DNA of 64,000 nt, taken from contig JADKEF010000017.1 of the NCBI GenBank assembly GCA_016718135.1, positions 1 through 64,000 on the forward strand, given 5' to 3'. This DNA comes from Acidobacteriota bacterium (GTDB lineage: Bacteria > Acidobacteriota > Blastocatellia > Pyrinomonadales > Pyrinomonadaceae). The position numbers and the translations under genes are program-made. Positions 45,143-53,898 of this stretch are shown one piece after another. The notes beneath the pieces are model-generated. The model saw only the letters and a list, made by a program, of their open reading frames with translations, did no database searches and was not told where the DNA came from. Position 1 is the first letter of the stretch, and each line of letters begins with the position of its first letter.

Positions 45143-46690
45143 ATGCTACCCTCAAATCATCTCCTCAAGAATGGCCGCTATTCCATTGACCGGTCTATCT
45201 GTATTGGTCAGGCGGGCACTATTTATCTGGCAACGGATACACTTCGCAATGCAACTGTCGCAATCATCGAAAGGGGCGATAACCCCGTAGGCGAAGATAT
45301 CAGTAGTGAACGGCTCGCACGGATCCAACATGAAGGGCTTCTTCGCATCAGCGATGATTTCGAAGATAAGTCTTGTCGTTATTCAGCCACGGAACCGGTC
45401 CTAACGTCCGCGGTTAGCCCCCCGAGAGACGCCTCGTCTTGCCGGGCGATGTTCGACCACCTTAGAGCCATCCTGCAAGCCCTAAGTGGTGAGCAGGCCA
45501 ATTCCAGAACCTCGTCCGGGATCGCCATCTTACCAGAGATGCTTATGCTGACCGCCGACGGCAAATTGAAGTTGCTTTACACCGGCTCGACGGGATTCGA
45601 TATGAATAGTACGGCAGCAGCGTCATCATTTGCATCGCTGGAGACCGTTTGGGAAAGCCTTGATCACATCACGCAGAAAGCGATCTACAACAGCTACGAC
45701 GAACGTTCCCTGGCGTTGCTCGAATCGCCTACCGACGCCCGAAGCGATCTCTATTCACTCGGCGCGGTATTCTACAAGATCCTAACCGGCATAGATCCGA
45801 TTTCGGCAGTCGAACGCTCGATCGAAATGCTTGATAGCAACGCTGACCCACTTAGATCGCCAACATCATTAAACCCGGTCGTGAGCTCTGAGCAATCGAA
45901 ATTTATCGAGCGAATGCTAGAAGTTAAACGCGAAAACCGTTTCATCTCGATCGAGGATGCCCTTTCTAGTCTGCCGTCGCCGCCGGAAGTCGCGAAACCG
46001 CAGTCGAAACCTGTTGTGCCAGAGCCCGAGGACTTTCCGCTTCTCGAACTCCCCTCGGCTCCGGTCGTCATTCAAACGCCTTCATCCGCCAGTGGATTTT
46101 CGGCAAAAACCGAGTTACATGTACTCGAAACGGCGGCAGTCGACACTGCGGCAGCCTTTCGGCCGCCTTTTGCTGCTACAGAACAGGTTTTTGAGCCGAT
46201 GCCGCTACCAAAGCCCGTCCCTGCAATGCTAGCACAAGAAGTTCAAGCTAAGGTCGAGCCTAAACCGGAACCCCGGTCGGAACCGAAAGAAGTATTTTCA
46301 TCATTTGAACCTACGCAACCCGCGAGCGACGGAGCCATGAAGTACGTGACTATCGGGGCCGGTGCTTTGGTTATCGCCGCCGGAATTGGATGGGCGGTAC
46401 TTAGCGGTCCTAGAGCAACGGCGGGTGACCCTTCAGCGTCGATGGCTGCTCCGCAGACGGTAGTTCAGGAACAGAAGCCCATAGCCCCGAGCGAAGTCGC
46501 TCCAACGAATGCTGCGGAACCTGTGAGTGTTGCGACGGATACCAACGACACGGCCAACGTTCCGGACACGACCAAACCAAGAGCTCAAATCGCTGATACA
46601 CGCCCGGCTCCGTCGAAACCGACAAAACCTGCAGCCAAGAGCGAAGCAAAACCGGCGAAAAAGCTTACAGTGGACGACCTCATTAACTAA
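45143..46690 (+). CDS. Transmembrane protein with a degenerate Ser/Thr kinase domain (pseudokinase)
   Basis: 515 residues. Residues about 8-275 follow the kinase layout (NGRYSIDRSICIGQAGTIYL; DARSDLYSLGAVFYKILTG as subdomain IX; a C-lobe end ERMLEVKRENRFISIEDALS), but the catalytic residues are lost: the VAIK lysine is Ile (VAIIERG), the HRDxKxxN loop reads LPEMLMLTADG, and DFG reads YTG. Then a long Pro/Glu linker, one membrane helix (VTIGAGALVIAAGIGWAVL, about 395-415), and a Pro/Ala/Thr/Lys-rich outer tail. Probably a scaffold or sensor. The TPR-TonB gene follows at 40 bp. Confidence 0.8.
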   Translation: MLPSNHLLKNGRYSIDRSICIGQAGTIYLATDTLRNATVAIIERGDNPVGEDISSERLARIQHEGLLRISDDFEDKSCRYSATEPVLTSAVSPPRDASSCRAMFDHLRAILQALSGEQANSRTSSGIAILPEMLMLTADGKLKLLYTGSTGFDMNSTAAASSFASLETVWESLDHITQKAIYNSYDERSLALLESPTDARSDLYSLGAVFYKILTGIDPISAVERSIEMLDSNADPLRSPTSLNPVVSSEQSKFIERMLEVKRENRFISIEDALSSLPSPPEVAKPQSKPVVPEPEDFPLLELPSAPVVIQTPSSASGFSAKTELHVLETAAVDTAAAFRPPFAATEQVFEPMPLPKPVPAMLAQEVQAKVEPKPEPRSEPKEVFSSFEPTQPASDGAMKYVTIGAGALVIAAGIGWAVLSGPRATAGDPSASMAAPQTVVQEQKPIAPSEVAPTNAAEPVSVATDTNDTANVPDTTKPRAQIADTRPAPSKPTKPAAKSEAKPAKKLTVDDLIN

Positions 46691-46730
46691 ATACGCTATT
46701 CTGCGTCCTACGAGACGCGACGGAGAGAAT

Positions 46731-47831
46731 ATGAATCGCAGTTTGAAACAAAACCGGACCGTTCGGTTGACGGTCGCCATTTTCGCTACCATTCTCATTT
46801 CGATGGTCGGCCTTGTGGCGACTGCCGCCGCGCAAGGCAAGGAACTGAGCCTCGCAGATATCCTGATCGGCCTTCGTTCTAAAAAAGCGGTCATTGACGA
46901 GAAAAATAAGATCCTGGCGGACGCGGTAAAGCAGCGTGGGATCACATTTGAACTGACGCCGGAGATCGAAAAAGAACTCGGAACCACCGGTGCCCGGCCC
47001 GAACTGATCTCGGCTATCCGTGAGAGATCGCCTAAGAAGAAAGACCCGGTCACTGAGGTCGCAGCGAAATTATCTGAGCCGAAACCAGTCGTTCCGGAAC
47101 CGGTTGTGAAAACCGCACCGCCGCCACCCGACTTTGCGTTCTATCGTGATCGGGCGAGTAAGTCGATAAAAGCGAACGACTTCGATGCGGCTCTGATCGA
47201 TTTGGACAAGGCTGCACAATTCAAGCCGACTGAATCTTCACTATTCGCTGATAGAGGGATAATTCATCTTCGCCGCGAGCAGAATGAGGCTGCCCTTGAG
47301 CAATTCTCGAAAGCCATCGAAGCCGATCCTAAAGACGCTCAAAGCTTTTTCAATCGTGGAATGGTCAAGGAACGACTCGGTAAAACCTCGGAAGCTCTGC
47401 CGGATTACGAAAAGGCTTCAGAACTCAATTCTGGGGACGAAGCATCGTCTTCCTCAGTTGCACGGCTTAAAAAGTCTCTCGCAGATGCTGCCGCCGCTGA
47501 GGCTGCGAAGGCCGAGGCTGCTCGGATTGCCGCCGAAAGGGCCAAGACACCACTTGTCATCAGTGTCGGCCCCCTCAATGCCTATGCTACTCGCCTGACA
47601 ATGCCCGTCTATCCGGCGTATGAGAAACGAATGCGGGTGCAGGGGACGGTTACAGTTATGATCGGGCTTGATACGAATGGAAATATTACGAGTGCGAAAG
47701 CGATCGGTGGACCAAAGCAACTGTGGAACGCGGCAGAAACTGCAGCAAAATTCTCGAAATTCAAGCCGATCGAACGTGACGGCAAACCGGTGGTGGCTTC
47801 GGGATCGATTGCGTATAAATTCTCGCTTTAG
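46731..47831 (+). CDS. Secreted TPR protein with TonB C-terminal domain
   Basis: 366 residues from ATG 46731 with GGAGAG upstream; the longer frame is not used. Signal segment VRLTVAIFATILISMVGLVA. Residues 25-75 are a small helical domain (ADILIGLRSKKAVIDEKNKI). Three TPR units follow (DFDAALIDLDKAAQFKPTES, EAALEQFSKAIEADPKDAQS, TSEALPDYEKASELNSG), then a coiled Ala/Glu stretch, then a TonB C-terminal fold (TMPVYPAYEKRMRVQGTVTV, MIGLDTNGNITSAKAIGGPK, KPIERDGKPVVASG). It lacks the usual N-terminal cytoplasmic anchor of TonB, so it is probably periplasmic. Confidence 0.85.
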   Translation: MNRSLKQNRTVRLTVAIFATILISMVGLVATAAAQGKELSLADILIGLRSKKAVIDEKNKILADAVKQRGITFELTPEIEKELGTTGARPELISAIRERSPKKKDPVTEVAAKLSEPKPVVPEPVVKTAPPPPDFAFYRDRASKSIKANDFDAALIDLDKAAQFKPTESSLFADRGIIHLRREQNEAALEQFSKAIEADPKDAQSFFNRGMVKERLGKTSEALPDYEKASELNSGDEASSSSVARLKKSLADAAAAEAAKAEAARIAAERAKTPLVISVGPLNAYATRLTMPVYPAYEKRMRVQGTVTVMIGLDTNGNITSAKAIGGPKQLWNAAETAAKFSKFKPIERDGKPVVASGSIAYKFSL

Positions 47832-47836
47832 GAGAA

Positions 47837-48694
47837 CTAGTAGCTGGCGGTCGAGGCTTCGGTCTTGATGCCGCTGGCTTCCTGTGCGATCTTTACGCCG
47901 ACGGAGGCTCCGATGCGGGTCGCACCTGCCTCAAACATCGCACGGGCATCTTCGATGCCTTTAACGCCGCCTGAGGCTTTGACTCCGAGAGCCGAGCCGA
48001 CGGTTTGACGCATCAGCGAAACGTCGTTTGCCGTGGCACCACCTTTGGCAAAACCGGTAGAGGTCTTGACGAAATCGGCTCCAGCATTCTTTGCAGCCAA
48101 GCACGCGCGAACCTTCTCGTCGTCTGTCAGCAGGGCTGTCTCGATGATCACTTTACAGAGAATATTGTTTTCGTGGGCGGCTTCGACGACTGCTCGAATG
48201 TCGTCTTCGACTAGACAGTCGTCGCCGGATTTCAACGCACCAATATTGATGACCATATCGACCTCGCGAGCTCCGTTGAAGATCGATCGCCTCGCCTCGT
48301 AGGCCTTTACGTCCGGTAAAGTCGCTCCCAATGGAAAGCCGATCACCGTACATACCGGAACGCCCGTGCCTTTCAGAAAGTCTGCGGCACTTTTTACCCA
48401 ACCCGGATTTACACAAACCGAAGCAAACCCAAATTCTGCTGCCTCGGCACAGAGTTTCTTGATATCATTGATCGACGCCTCGGGCTTTAACAGCGTGTGG
48501 TCGATGAGACTCGCCCAATCGTGAGCCGTCGCCGTCTCTCCAAGCACGATTCCAATTCGCTCCGCACCCGCATCCACGATCCGCTGCACATCGGCGTGGC
48601 AAAACGTCGGACAATATTCGTCGCCCGAGAGTTTTGCCAGCACCATGTCGGTGATCTGGTCGATCAGTTGGTCGTAATTGCCGTTTTGTGCCAT
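47837..48694 (-). CDS. deoC: Deoxyribose-phosphate aldolase with N-terminal extension
   Basis: 285 residues, against about 220-250 for typical DeoC. The aldolase core begins at DWASLIDHTLLKPEAS and has CVNPGWVKSAADFLKG, CTVIGFPLGATLPDVKAYEA, EVDMVINIGALKSGD and the Schiff-base lysine in DFVKTSTGFAKGGAT; KASGGVKG follows. The first 60 residues are extra and start with an amphipathic helix (YDQLIDQITDMVLAKLSG) similar to cargo peptides of bacterial microcompartments. Co-transcribed with rpiB (18-bp gap). Confidence 0.95.
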   Translation of the reverse strand: MAQNGNYDQLIDQITDMVLAKLSGDEYCPTFCHADVQRIVDAGAERIGIVLGETATAHDWASLIDHTLLKPEASINDIKKLCAEAAEFGFASVCVNPGWVKSAADFLKGTGVPVCTVIGFPLGATLPDVKAYEARRSIFNGAREVDMVINIGALKSGDDCLVEDDIRAVVEAAHENNILCKVIIETALLTDDEKVRACLAAKNAGADFVKTSTGFAKGGATANDVSLMRQTVGSALGVKASGGVKGIEDARAMFEAGATRIGASVGVKIAQEASGIKTEASTASY

Positions 48695-48712
48695 TTCTAA
48701 GAGCCTATTTTA

Positions 48713-49492
48713 TCACTTTCGATATTGCTTTTCGATATTGTCGATCTTTGCGACGCGTTTCTTGTGGCGTTCTTCGCTGATCTCAGTTGAGATGAAGGCA
48801 TCGACGATCGCCTTGATCTCTTCGAACGAATTCTGTCCCGAGCCAAGCGTTAGGACGTTGGCACCATTGTGTTCGCGTGAGTTTTTAGCGAGTGCGATCG
48901 AATAACATTGAGCGGCACGCACATTCGGGACTTTGTTCGCGGTCATGGCACTGCCGATACCGGCTCCGTCGATGATGATGCCGATATCGACCTGATTTCC
49001 GCTGACCGAACGAGCTACCGCGTGAGCAAAATCCGGATAATCGACCGCTGCCTCGCTGTCCGTTCCGAAGTCACGTACGTTCAGCCCGAGATCCGACAGA
49101 TACGCCTTCAACTGCTCTTTCGTCTTAAAACCGCCATGATCTGAGCCGATGGCGACAGAGCGAACTTTCGCTGATGTCTGCCGGGCTTCCTTGCGGATAA
49201 GCTCAATGCCTCGTTCATTTACGATGTCCTGAGCGAGTGAAGTGAATTTCACATTCGCCGAGACACGCAGCCGCGAACCTTCTCCAAGGCCACGCAAGTC
49301 GTCCTCGGTCAGTAGCGTCTTTGAAGACTCGTCGCGATCCCACGCCTTTCCAACACTTGCTTTCAGCGAGTTGACGACAACATGCTCGACCGTCGCTGCC
49401 GAAGCAGGCTCGGCCTCGCTCGGAACGGTAGCGAGGACTTGCCGTACGAGCTCGCGTACGCGGTCGCGTGTTTCTTTGTTGTTGTCGGCCAT
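48713..49492 (-). CDS. rpiB: RpiB/LacAB-type ribose-5-phosphate isomerase with N-terminal extension
   Basis: 259 residues, against about 150 for ordinary RpiB. The isomerase part is SVAIGSDHGGFKTKEQLKAY, FGTDSEAAVDYPDFAHAVAR and SREHNGANVLTLGSGQNSF. The catalytic cysteine of the E. coli enzyme (CGTGIGMS) is Asp here (IIDGAGIGSAMTANK). The 110-residue extension begins with an amphipathic helix (TRDRVRELVRQVLATVPSE) and contains LLTEDDLRGLGEGSRLRVSA, a motif shared with microcompartment-associated proteins. First gene of the rpiB-deoC unit. Confidence 0.92.
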   Translation of the reverse strand: MADNNKETRDRVRELVRQVLATVPSEAEPASAATVEHVVVNSLKASVGKAWDRDESSKTLLTEDDLRGLGEGSRLRVSANVKFTSLAQDIVNERGIELIRKEARQTSAKVRSVAIGSDHGGFKTKEQLKAYLSDLGLNVRDFGTDSEAAVDYPDFAHAVARSVSGNQVDIGIIIDGAGIGSAMTANKVPNVRAAQCYSIALAKNSREHNGANVLTLGSGQNSFEEIKAIVDAFISTEISEERHKKRVAKIDNIEKQYRK

Positions 49493-49579
49493 AGGCGTCA
49501 GGATCGGTCAAACTTGAAGTCAAGCTATATTTGAAATAGTATTTCCAAATACAGATTCTTTCAAACGAGCGAGGAAAAA

Positions 49580-50155
49580 ATGACGTCTGGTTCGACCCAA
49601 ATGGCAGGAACGGAGTTTACCAACAGCAATCTCGATGTGCTTTATTCGGCCGAGCAGATAGCGGCTCGCATCGCTGAACTCGGTGCCCAACTGACGAGTG
49701 ATTATGCAGGCAAAGACCTCGTTCTGGTCGGCGTTTTGAAAGGATCGTGCATCTTTCTCGCAGATATAATGCGTGTCATCGACCTCCCGCTCACCATCGA
49801 TTTTATGTCGGTATCCAGCTACAAGGACGGTACGAGTTCGAGCGGCGATGTCGAGATATTAAAGGATCTGAGCAATCCGATCCGCGACAAACACGTCGTC
49901 ATCGTTGAGGACATCGTCGATACTGGATTGACGCTGACCAGGCTGATCGAGATCCTCGGCTCACGCGGAGCGGCATCGATCAAGATCGCCACCTTCCTCG
50001 ACAAACCCGAACCGCGTATCAAAAAAGAACTCGTTGTTGACTACACGGGCTTCGTCATCCCAAACAAATTCGTCGTCGGCTACGGCCTAGACGCCGCCGG
50101 CCGCTACCGCAACCTGCCATTCATAGCCGTGGTAAAAGATCCCTCAGTCGCCTAA
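49580..50155 (+). CDS. hpt: Hypoxanthine phosphoribosyltransferase
   Basis: 191 residues. PRPP-binding motif VIVEDIVDTGLTLTRLIEIL, the LVGVLKGSCIFLADIMRVI loop, the FMSVSSYKDGTSSSG flap and the C-terminal VGYGLDAAGRYRNLPFIAV. Purine salvage. GAGGAAAAA precedes the start. Divergent from rpiB, ends at a bidirectional terminator. Confidence 0.96.
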   Translation: MTSGSTQMAGTEFTNSNLDVLYSAEQIAARIAELGAQLTSDYAGKDLVLVGVLKGSCIFLADIMRVIDLPLTIDFMSVSSYKDGTSSSGDVEILKDLSNPIRDKHVVIVEDIVDTGLTLTRLIEILGSRGAASIKIATFLDKPEPRIKKELVVDYTGFVIPNKFVVGYGLDAAGRYRNLPFIAVVKDPSVA

Positions 50156-50157
50156 AC

Positions 50158-50190
50158 AAAAAGGCTGTCGGGAGTTCCGCCAGCCTTTTT
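50158..50190. terminator. Bidirectional terminator between hpt and the prolyl oligopeptidase
   Basis: AAAAAGGCTG (50158-50167) pairs with CAGCCTTTTT (50181-50190), with CGG/CCG extending the stem. The A and T tracts on the two sides let it serve both converging genes. Confidence 0.85.
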
Positions 50191-50208
50191 CGATTCGATC
50201 CGAAGGGA

Positions 50209-52323
50209 TCACTTCATCCCGAGATTCTTGTAGAGAAATCCGTAGATGTCCGTAAGTTCCTCGATCTGCTTGGTCGTTGGCTTGCCGGCTCCGTGGCCGG
50301 CTTTTGTTTCGATACGGATCAGGACCGGAGCGTCGCCGGCCTGGGCGTGCTGCATGGCGGCGGCGTATTTGAAACTGTGTGCCGGGAACACGCGGTCGTC
50401 GTGGTCAGCCGTCGTCACCAGTGTCGCAGGGTATTTCGTGCCCGGCTTTGCCTGATGATATGGCGAATAGGCGTACATGACAGCGAAGTCTTTAGGGTCG
50501 TCGGGGGAGCCGTAGTCGCTCGTCCATGCCCAACCGATGGTGAATTTGGTGAAGCGGAGCATGTCCATCACGCCGACCGCCGGTAGAGCCGCACCGAAAA
50601 GGCTTGGATTCTGATTCAGAACTGCACCTACGAGCAAACCGCCGTTCGAGCCGCCTTGAATGGCGAGCTTTGGAGTCGAAGTATATTTATTTGCGATCAG
50701 CCACTTCCCTGCCCAGGCAAAATCGTCAAAGGTGTTCTGCTTGTTCAGACGCGAACCACCTTGCCACCAAGTCTTACCATATTCGCTGCCGCCGCGAATA
50801 CACGCAACTGCGTACACGCCGCCCATCTCCATCCACGCGATCCGCGAGACCGAGAATCCGGGAGTCGAAGCGATGTTAAAACCGCCGTATCCGTAAAGGA
50901 TCGTCGGATTTGAGCCGTCGAGTTTCAAACCTTTCTTGTGCGTGATGAACATCGGCACCTTTGTGCCGTCCTTGCTCTCGTAAAAGACCTGCTTGACCTC
51001 AAACTGAGCGGGATCTACCTTTGCACCGGCCTTTTTGAACATCGTGCTCTTGCCCGTCTTCATGTTGTAGCTGTAGATCGTCGGAGGTGCGTTAAAGCTC
51101 GAGTAGGTGTAAAACGTCTCGTGATCGGTCCGCCTGCCGCCAAAGCCGCCGGCAGAGCCGATGCCCGGGAGTTCGACATCTCGGACAAACTTACCGTCCA
51201 TCTCGTAGATCTTAAAACGCGTCGCTGCGTCCTTCATATAGTTCAGCACGAACTGGTTATTGATGAACGAAACGCCGTTGAGCGTATCTGCGGTCTCCGG
51301 GACGATGTCTTTCCACAGATGCTCGCGGGCGAGAACGTTTACCTTGACCAGTTTGCCACGCGAAGCGTCGCGGTCGGTACGGAAATAGAAATTCGCTTCG
51401 TCATTGCCTACGAACGAATAGCTATTCTTGAGATCGGTGATGAGCGGCAAGATCGGAGCTTTCTCCATGCTCAGATTCTTGAAATAGACCATGTTCATCC
51501 GCTCGGTGCCTTTGCCGACGTTGATGATCAGCCAGTTGCCATCGTCGGTGACGCTGCCGCTGACAAAATATTCTTTGTTATCAGGACGTTCGTAAACGAT
51601 GTAGTCCTCGGATTGGGGCGTGCCGAGCTTGTGAAAGTAGAGCTTTTGAAAGTAGGTGGTTGTTTTCAACTCCTGCCCTTTTTCGACCGGAGCGTAGCTG
51701 CTGTAAAAGAAACCGGAGTTGTCCTTGAGCCACGAGACACCGCCGTTTCGGTTTGGAGCGAGCGTGTCGGGCAGATATTCGCCGGTCTCTGTGTTCATGA
51801 TCCGCCACGAAGTTCGATCCGAACCCGAGATCGAGACGCCGTATGCCCAAAGCTTGCCGTCGTCCGTAAACGACGAGCCGCTCAATGCTGCAGTTCCGTC
51901 CGCGGCGAGTTTGTTGGGATCGAAGAATAGCTTTCCCGGATCGTTGATCGAGCTGGAGCGATAAAGAACGCTCTGATTTTGCAGGCCGTCGTTCTTGGAA
52001 TACAGATAGAATCCGTCAGCGATCTTCGACGGAGCCGAATACCTTTCGTAGTTCCAAAGCTCGGTCAGCCGGTTCTTGATCTTCCCCCGCTGCGGGATCG
52101 TCGCCAAGTAGCTGTCCGTCAGACGGTTTTGAGCATCGATCCACGCACGCGTGTCAGCCGATTCGGTATCTTCCATCCAACGATATGGATCAGCCACCAT
52201 CGTCCCGTGAAATTTATCAACCTGCGAACTGCGTTGTGGCTTAGGATAATCAAACTTCTGAGCCGGTACCACAGCAACCGCAAACGCAAAGACGACCAAC
52301 AAAGCTATCGACCTTTTGAACAT
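50209..52323 (-). CDS. Secreted prolyl oligopeptidase (S9A)
   Basis: 704 residues. Signal peptide ALLVVFAFAVAVVPAQ, then the propeller beginning YPKPQRSSQVDKFHGTMVAD, PYRWMED. The catalytic domain has Ser in IQGGSNGGLLVGAVLNQ, Asp in VTTADHDDRVFPAHSFK and His in IETKAGHGAGKPTTK, plus IRGGSEYGKTWWQGG. Cleaves short peptides after proline; the signal peptide places it in the periplasm or outside. Confidence 0.96.
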   Translation of the reverse strand: MFKRSIALLVVFAFAVAVVPAQKFDYPKPQRSSQVDKFHGTMVADPYRWMEDTESADTRAWIDAQNRLTDSYLATIPQRGKIKNRLTELWNYERYSAPSKIADGFYLYSKNDGLQNQSVLYRSSSINDPGKLFFDPNKLAADGTAALSGSSFTDDGKLWAYGVSISGSDRTSWRIMNTETGEYLPDTLAPNRNGGVSWLKDNSGFFYSSYAPVEKGQELKTTTYFQKLYFHKLGTPQSEDYIVYERPDNKEYFVSGSVTDDGNWLIINVGKGTERMNMVYFKNLSMEKAPILPLITDLKNSYSFVGNDEANFYFRTDRDASRGKLVKVNVLAREHLWKDIVPETADTLNGVSFINNQFVLNYMKDAATRFKIYEMDGKFVRDVELPGIGSAGGFGGRRTDHETFYTYSSFNAPPTIYSYNMKTGKSTMFKKAGAKVDPAQFEVKQVFYESKDGTKVPMFITHKKGLKLDGSNPTILYGYGGFNIASTPGFSVSRIAWMEMGGVYAVACIRGGSEYGKTWWQGGSRLNKQNTFDDFAWAGKWLIANKYTSTPKLAIQGGSNGGLLVGAVLNQNPSLFGAALPAVGVMDMLRFTKFTIGWAWTSDYGSPDDPKDFAVMYAYSPYHQAKPGTKYPATLVTTADHDDRVFPAHSFKYAAAMQHAQAGDAPVLIRIETKAGHGAGKPTTKQIEELTDIYGFLYKNLGMK

Positions 52324-52405
52324 AAATGAAACTACTCCTGTTTGTACAATTTATCTGATTATAACTTGCTGTTGTTTGGAATCAAAGGACACGTCGGCTG
52401 CGCCG

Positions 52406-52522
52406 TTGCAGAAGCCTGCACGAAGTAAGGGCACCTGCGGCGAAGCACAGATGCCCGGCTGTTATTGTTCTCTCTACACTGATTCCTTAATCAGCGATGC
52501 CCGTACTTAGTGCGGGCTTCTT
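52406..52522. repeat. Inverted pair of REP-like elements
   Basis: TTGCAGAAGCCTGCACGAAG then TAAGGGCA (52406-52433) faces TGCCCGTACTTAGTGCGGGC then TTCTT (52498-52522), its near reverse complement, over a 64-bp spacer containing a small TGATTcctTAATCA hairpin. It lies between two genes and shares its unit with 33484. Typical of bacterial interspersed mosaic/REP doublets; no RAYT transposase is in the window. Confidence 0.85.
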
Positions 52523-52530
52523 CGACAGAT

Positions 52531-53082
52531 CTATGCGATCAAGCCTTCGTAATTCTTGGCGTACTTGGGCGGAAGTGGCATATTGAGGAACTCGGCCCAG
52601 CCTTCCGGGGAAACGGTGTTTTGGTAAACCTCCGTCATTTCTGGCGTGTTGACTTCGATCATAAAGCGGTTCTCGATCCAGAGTTCGATCAATTGGAAGA
52701 GGCCGCCGGCACGATTCGCGGTGAAGCATCGCCACCCTTCACGCTTCGCAATGGCTTTGATCGACTCTTCGTCGAGCGGCGAATTGATATTGAGATGGAC
52801 CGAGCCAAAGAGCGAAGACTCGTTTCCGGGAACAAAGGTGGCCTCGAAATCTTCGGTTGGTGTCTCTTTCGTAAACGACCCCGCGTCGGGCAAACCAACA
52901 CCGGGCACGAGCTGTACATCGAGAGGAATTATCTCGACCATCGTCCCCTTGCCATCGTCGGCAAACGCAACATAACCGCCCGGACTAGGCGGAAACGGCA
53001 TTGCCACGCCACCCCAAAGCTCGGCGAGAATATTGGCTACTTTCTCAGGATTATTTACTCCAAATGAAATGTGATTGATCAT
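52531..53082 (-). CDS. VOC (glyoxalase-like) family protein
   Basis: 183 residues. Two beta-alpha-beta-beta units of the VOC fold: INHISFGVNNPEKVANILAE with VAFADDGKGTMVEIIPLD, and SLFGSVHLNINSPLDEESIK with LIELWIENRFMIEVNTPEM. His and Glu candidates for metal binding are present. Substrate unknown. Confidence 0.8.
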   Translation of the reverse strand: MINHISFGVNNPEKVANILAELWGGVAMPFPPSPGGYVAFADDGKGTMVEIIPLDVQLVPGVGLPDAGSFTKETPTEDFEATFVPGNESSLFGSVHLNINSPLDEESIKAIAKREGWRCFTANRAGGLFQLIELWIENRFMIEVNTPEMTEVYQNTVSPEGWAEFLNMPLPPKYAKNYEGLIA

Positions 53083-53337
53083 GACTGTTTCTCCTTATTC
53101 GTATAAATGCCGGACGACGAAACGTCCTTCATCCGATAAGGCGAATCACGGTGAAAAAAAGTATCATTCCCGGCTCAGCCGTAATGCACTGCGGTTTGGC
53201 TATGCCTGACCGAACGACCGAGACAATGAACCGCGAGGCTATGCCTCTGGTCCTTGGCAGCAAGTCACTGGGTATTTTGGGGTGAACGTCAACCGGCGAG
53301 GCAGAGCCGTCGCCGCAATGCGATTAGGCAAAGCCTT
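53083..53337. other. Intergenic region with GGC-NNN-GCC palindromes
   Basis: Contains several short palindromes: GGTTTGGCTATGCCTGACC (near 53193), GAGGCTATGCCTC (near 53237), GAGGCAGAGCC (near 53298) and TAGGCAAAGCCTTTT (near 53325), the last next to the sigma-factor stop. Together with an ATG-less upstream region of the VOC gene, this looks like a small REP-type cluster. No gene. Confidence 0.45.
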
Positions 53338-53898
53338 TTAAGACTTTGCAAGGCGACCGTACAGCCACGCCTTGGTCATTTTCCAGTGGCGTTTCACTGT
53401 GATGACCGAGACGCCGAGGACTTCGGCGGCTTCGTCCATGGTCAGGCCGCCGAAGTAGCGGAGCTCGACGATCTGGGCTTTTACGGGATCCATTTTGGCA
53501 AGTTCGTTGAGGGCGTCGTCGAGGTCGATGAGCTCGGCGGATTGCTCCTCGGCTTTGTCGATCTCTTCGTTGAGCGTGAGGATGTGAAATTCGCCGCCGC
53601 GTTTTTGGGCGTTGTGATGGCGGGCGTGATCGACCAATATTCGCCGCATCTGATTGGCTGCAACGCCGATGAAATGCGCCTTGTTCTGCCACGACACCTG
53701 CGTGATGTCGATCATCTTCATGTAGGCTTCGTTGACGAGAGCGGTCGGCTGCAGCGTGTGATCTGAGCGTTCACGACGAAGGTAGCTCGCGGCAATGCGT
53801 TTAAGCTCGTCGTAGATGATCGGCAGCAGATCGTCGAGCACCTCGCGTTTGCCGTTAGATAGTTCGATCAATAAACCTGTCGCCGCGTGGGTGTCCAT
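53338..53898 (-). CDS. ECF-type sigma factor (TIGR02999-like)
   Basis: 186 residues. Region 2: LLPIIYDELKRIAASYLRRE, HTLQPTALVNEAYMKMIDIT, FIGVAANQMRRILVDHARHH. Region 4: LRYFGGLTMDEAAEVLGVSV followed by ITVKRHWKMTKAWLYGRL. This subfamily is frequent in acidobacteria and planctomycetes and is often paired with a Ser/Thr kinase; here its ATG touches the stop of the DUF2779 gene (TAGATG), so it is translated after it. Confidence 0.93.
   Translation of the reverse strand: MDTHAATGLLIELSNGKREVLDDLLPIIYDELKRIAASYLRRERSDHTLQPTALVNEAYMKMIDITQVSWQNKAHFIGVAANQMRRILVDHARHHNAQKRGGEFHILTLNEEIDKAEEQSAELIDLDDALNELAKMDPVKAQIVELRYFGGLTMDEAAEVLGVSVITVKRHWKMTKAWLYGRLAKS

Noticed and set aside
50938..51930. 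330-codon plus-strand frame opposite the prolyl oligopeptidase
   Set aside because: Antisense shadow of an intact catalytic gene; no independent features.
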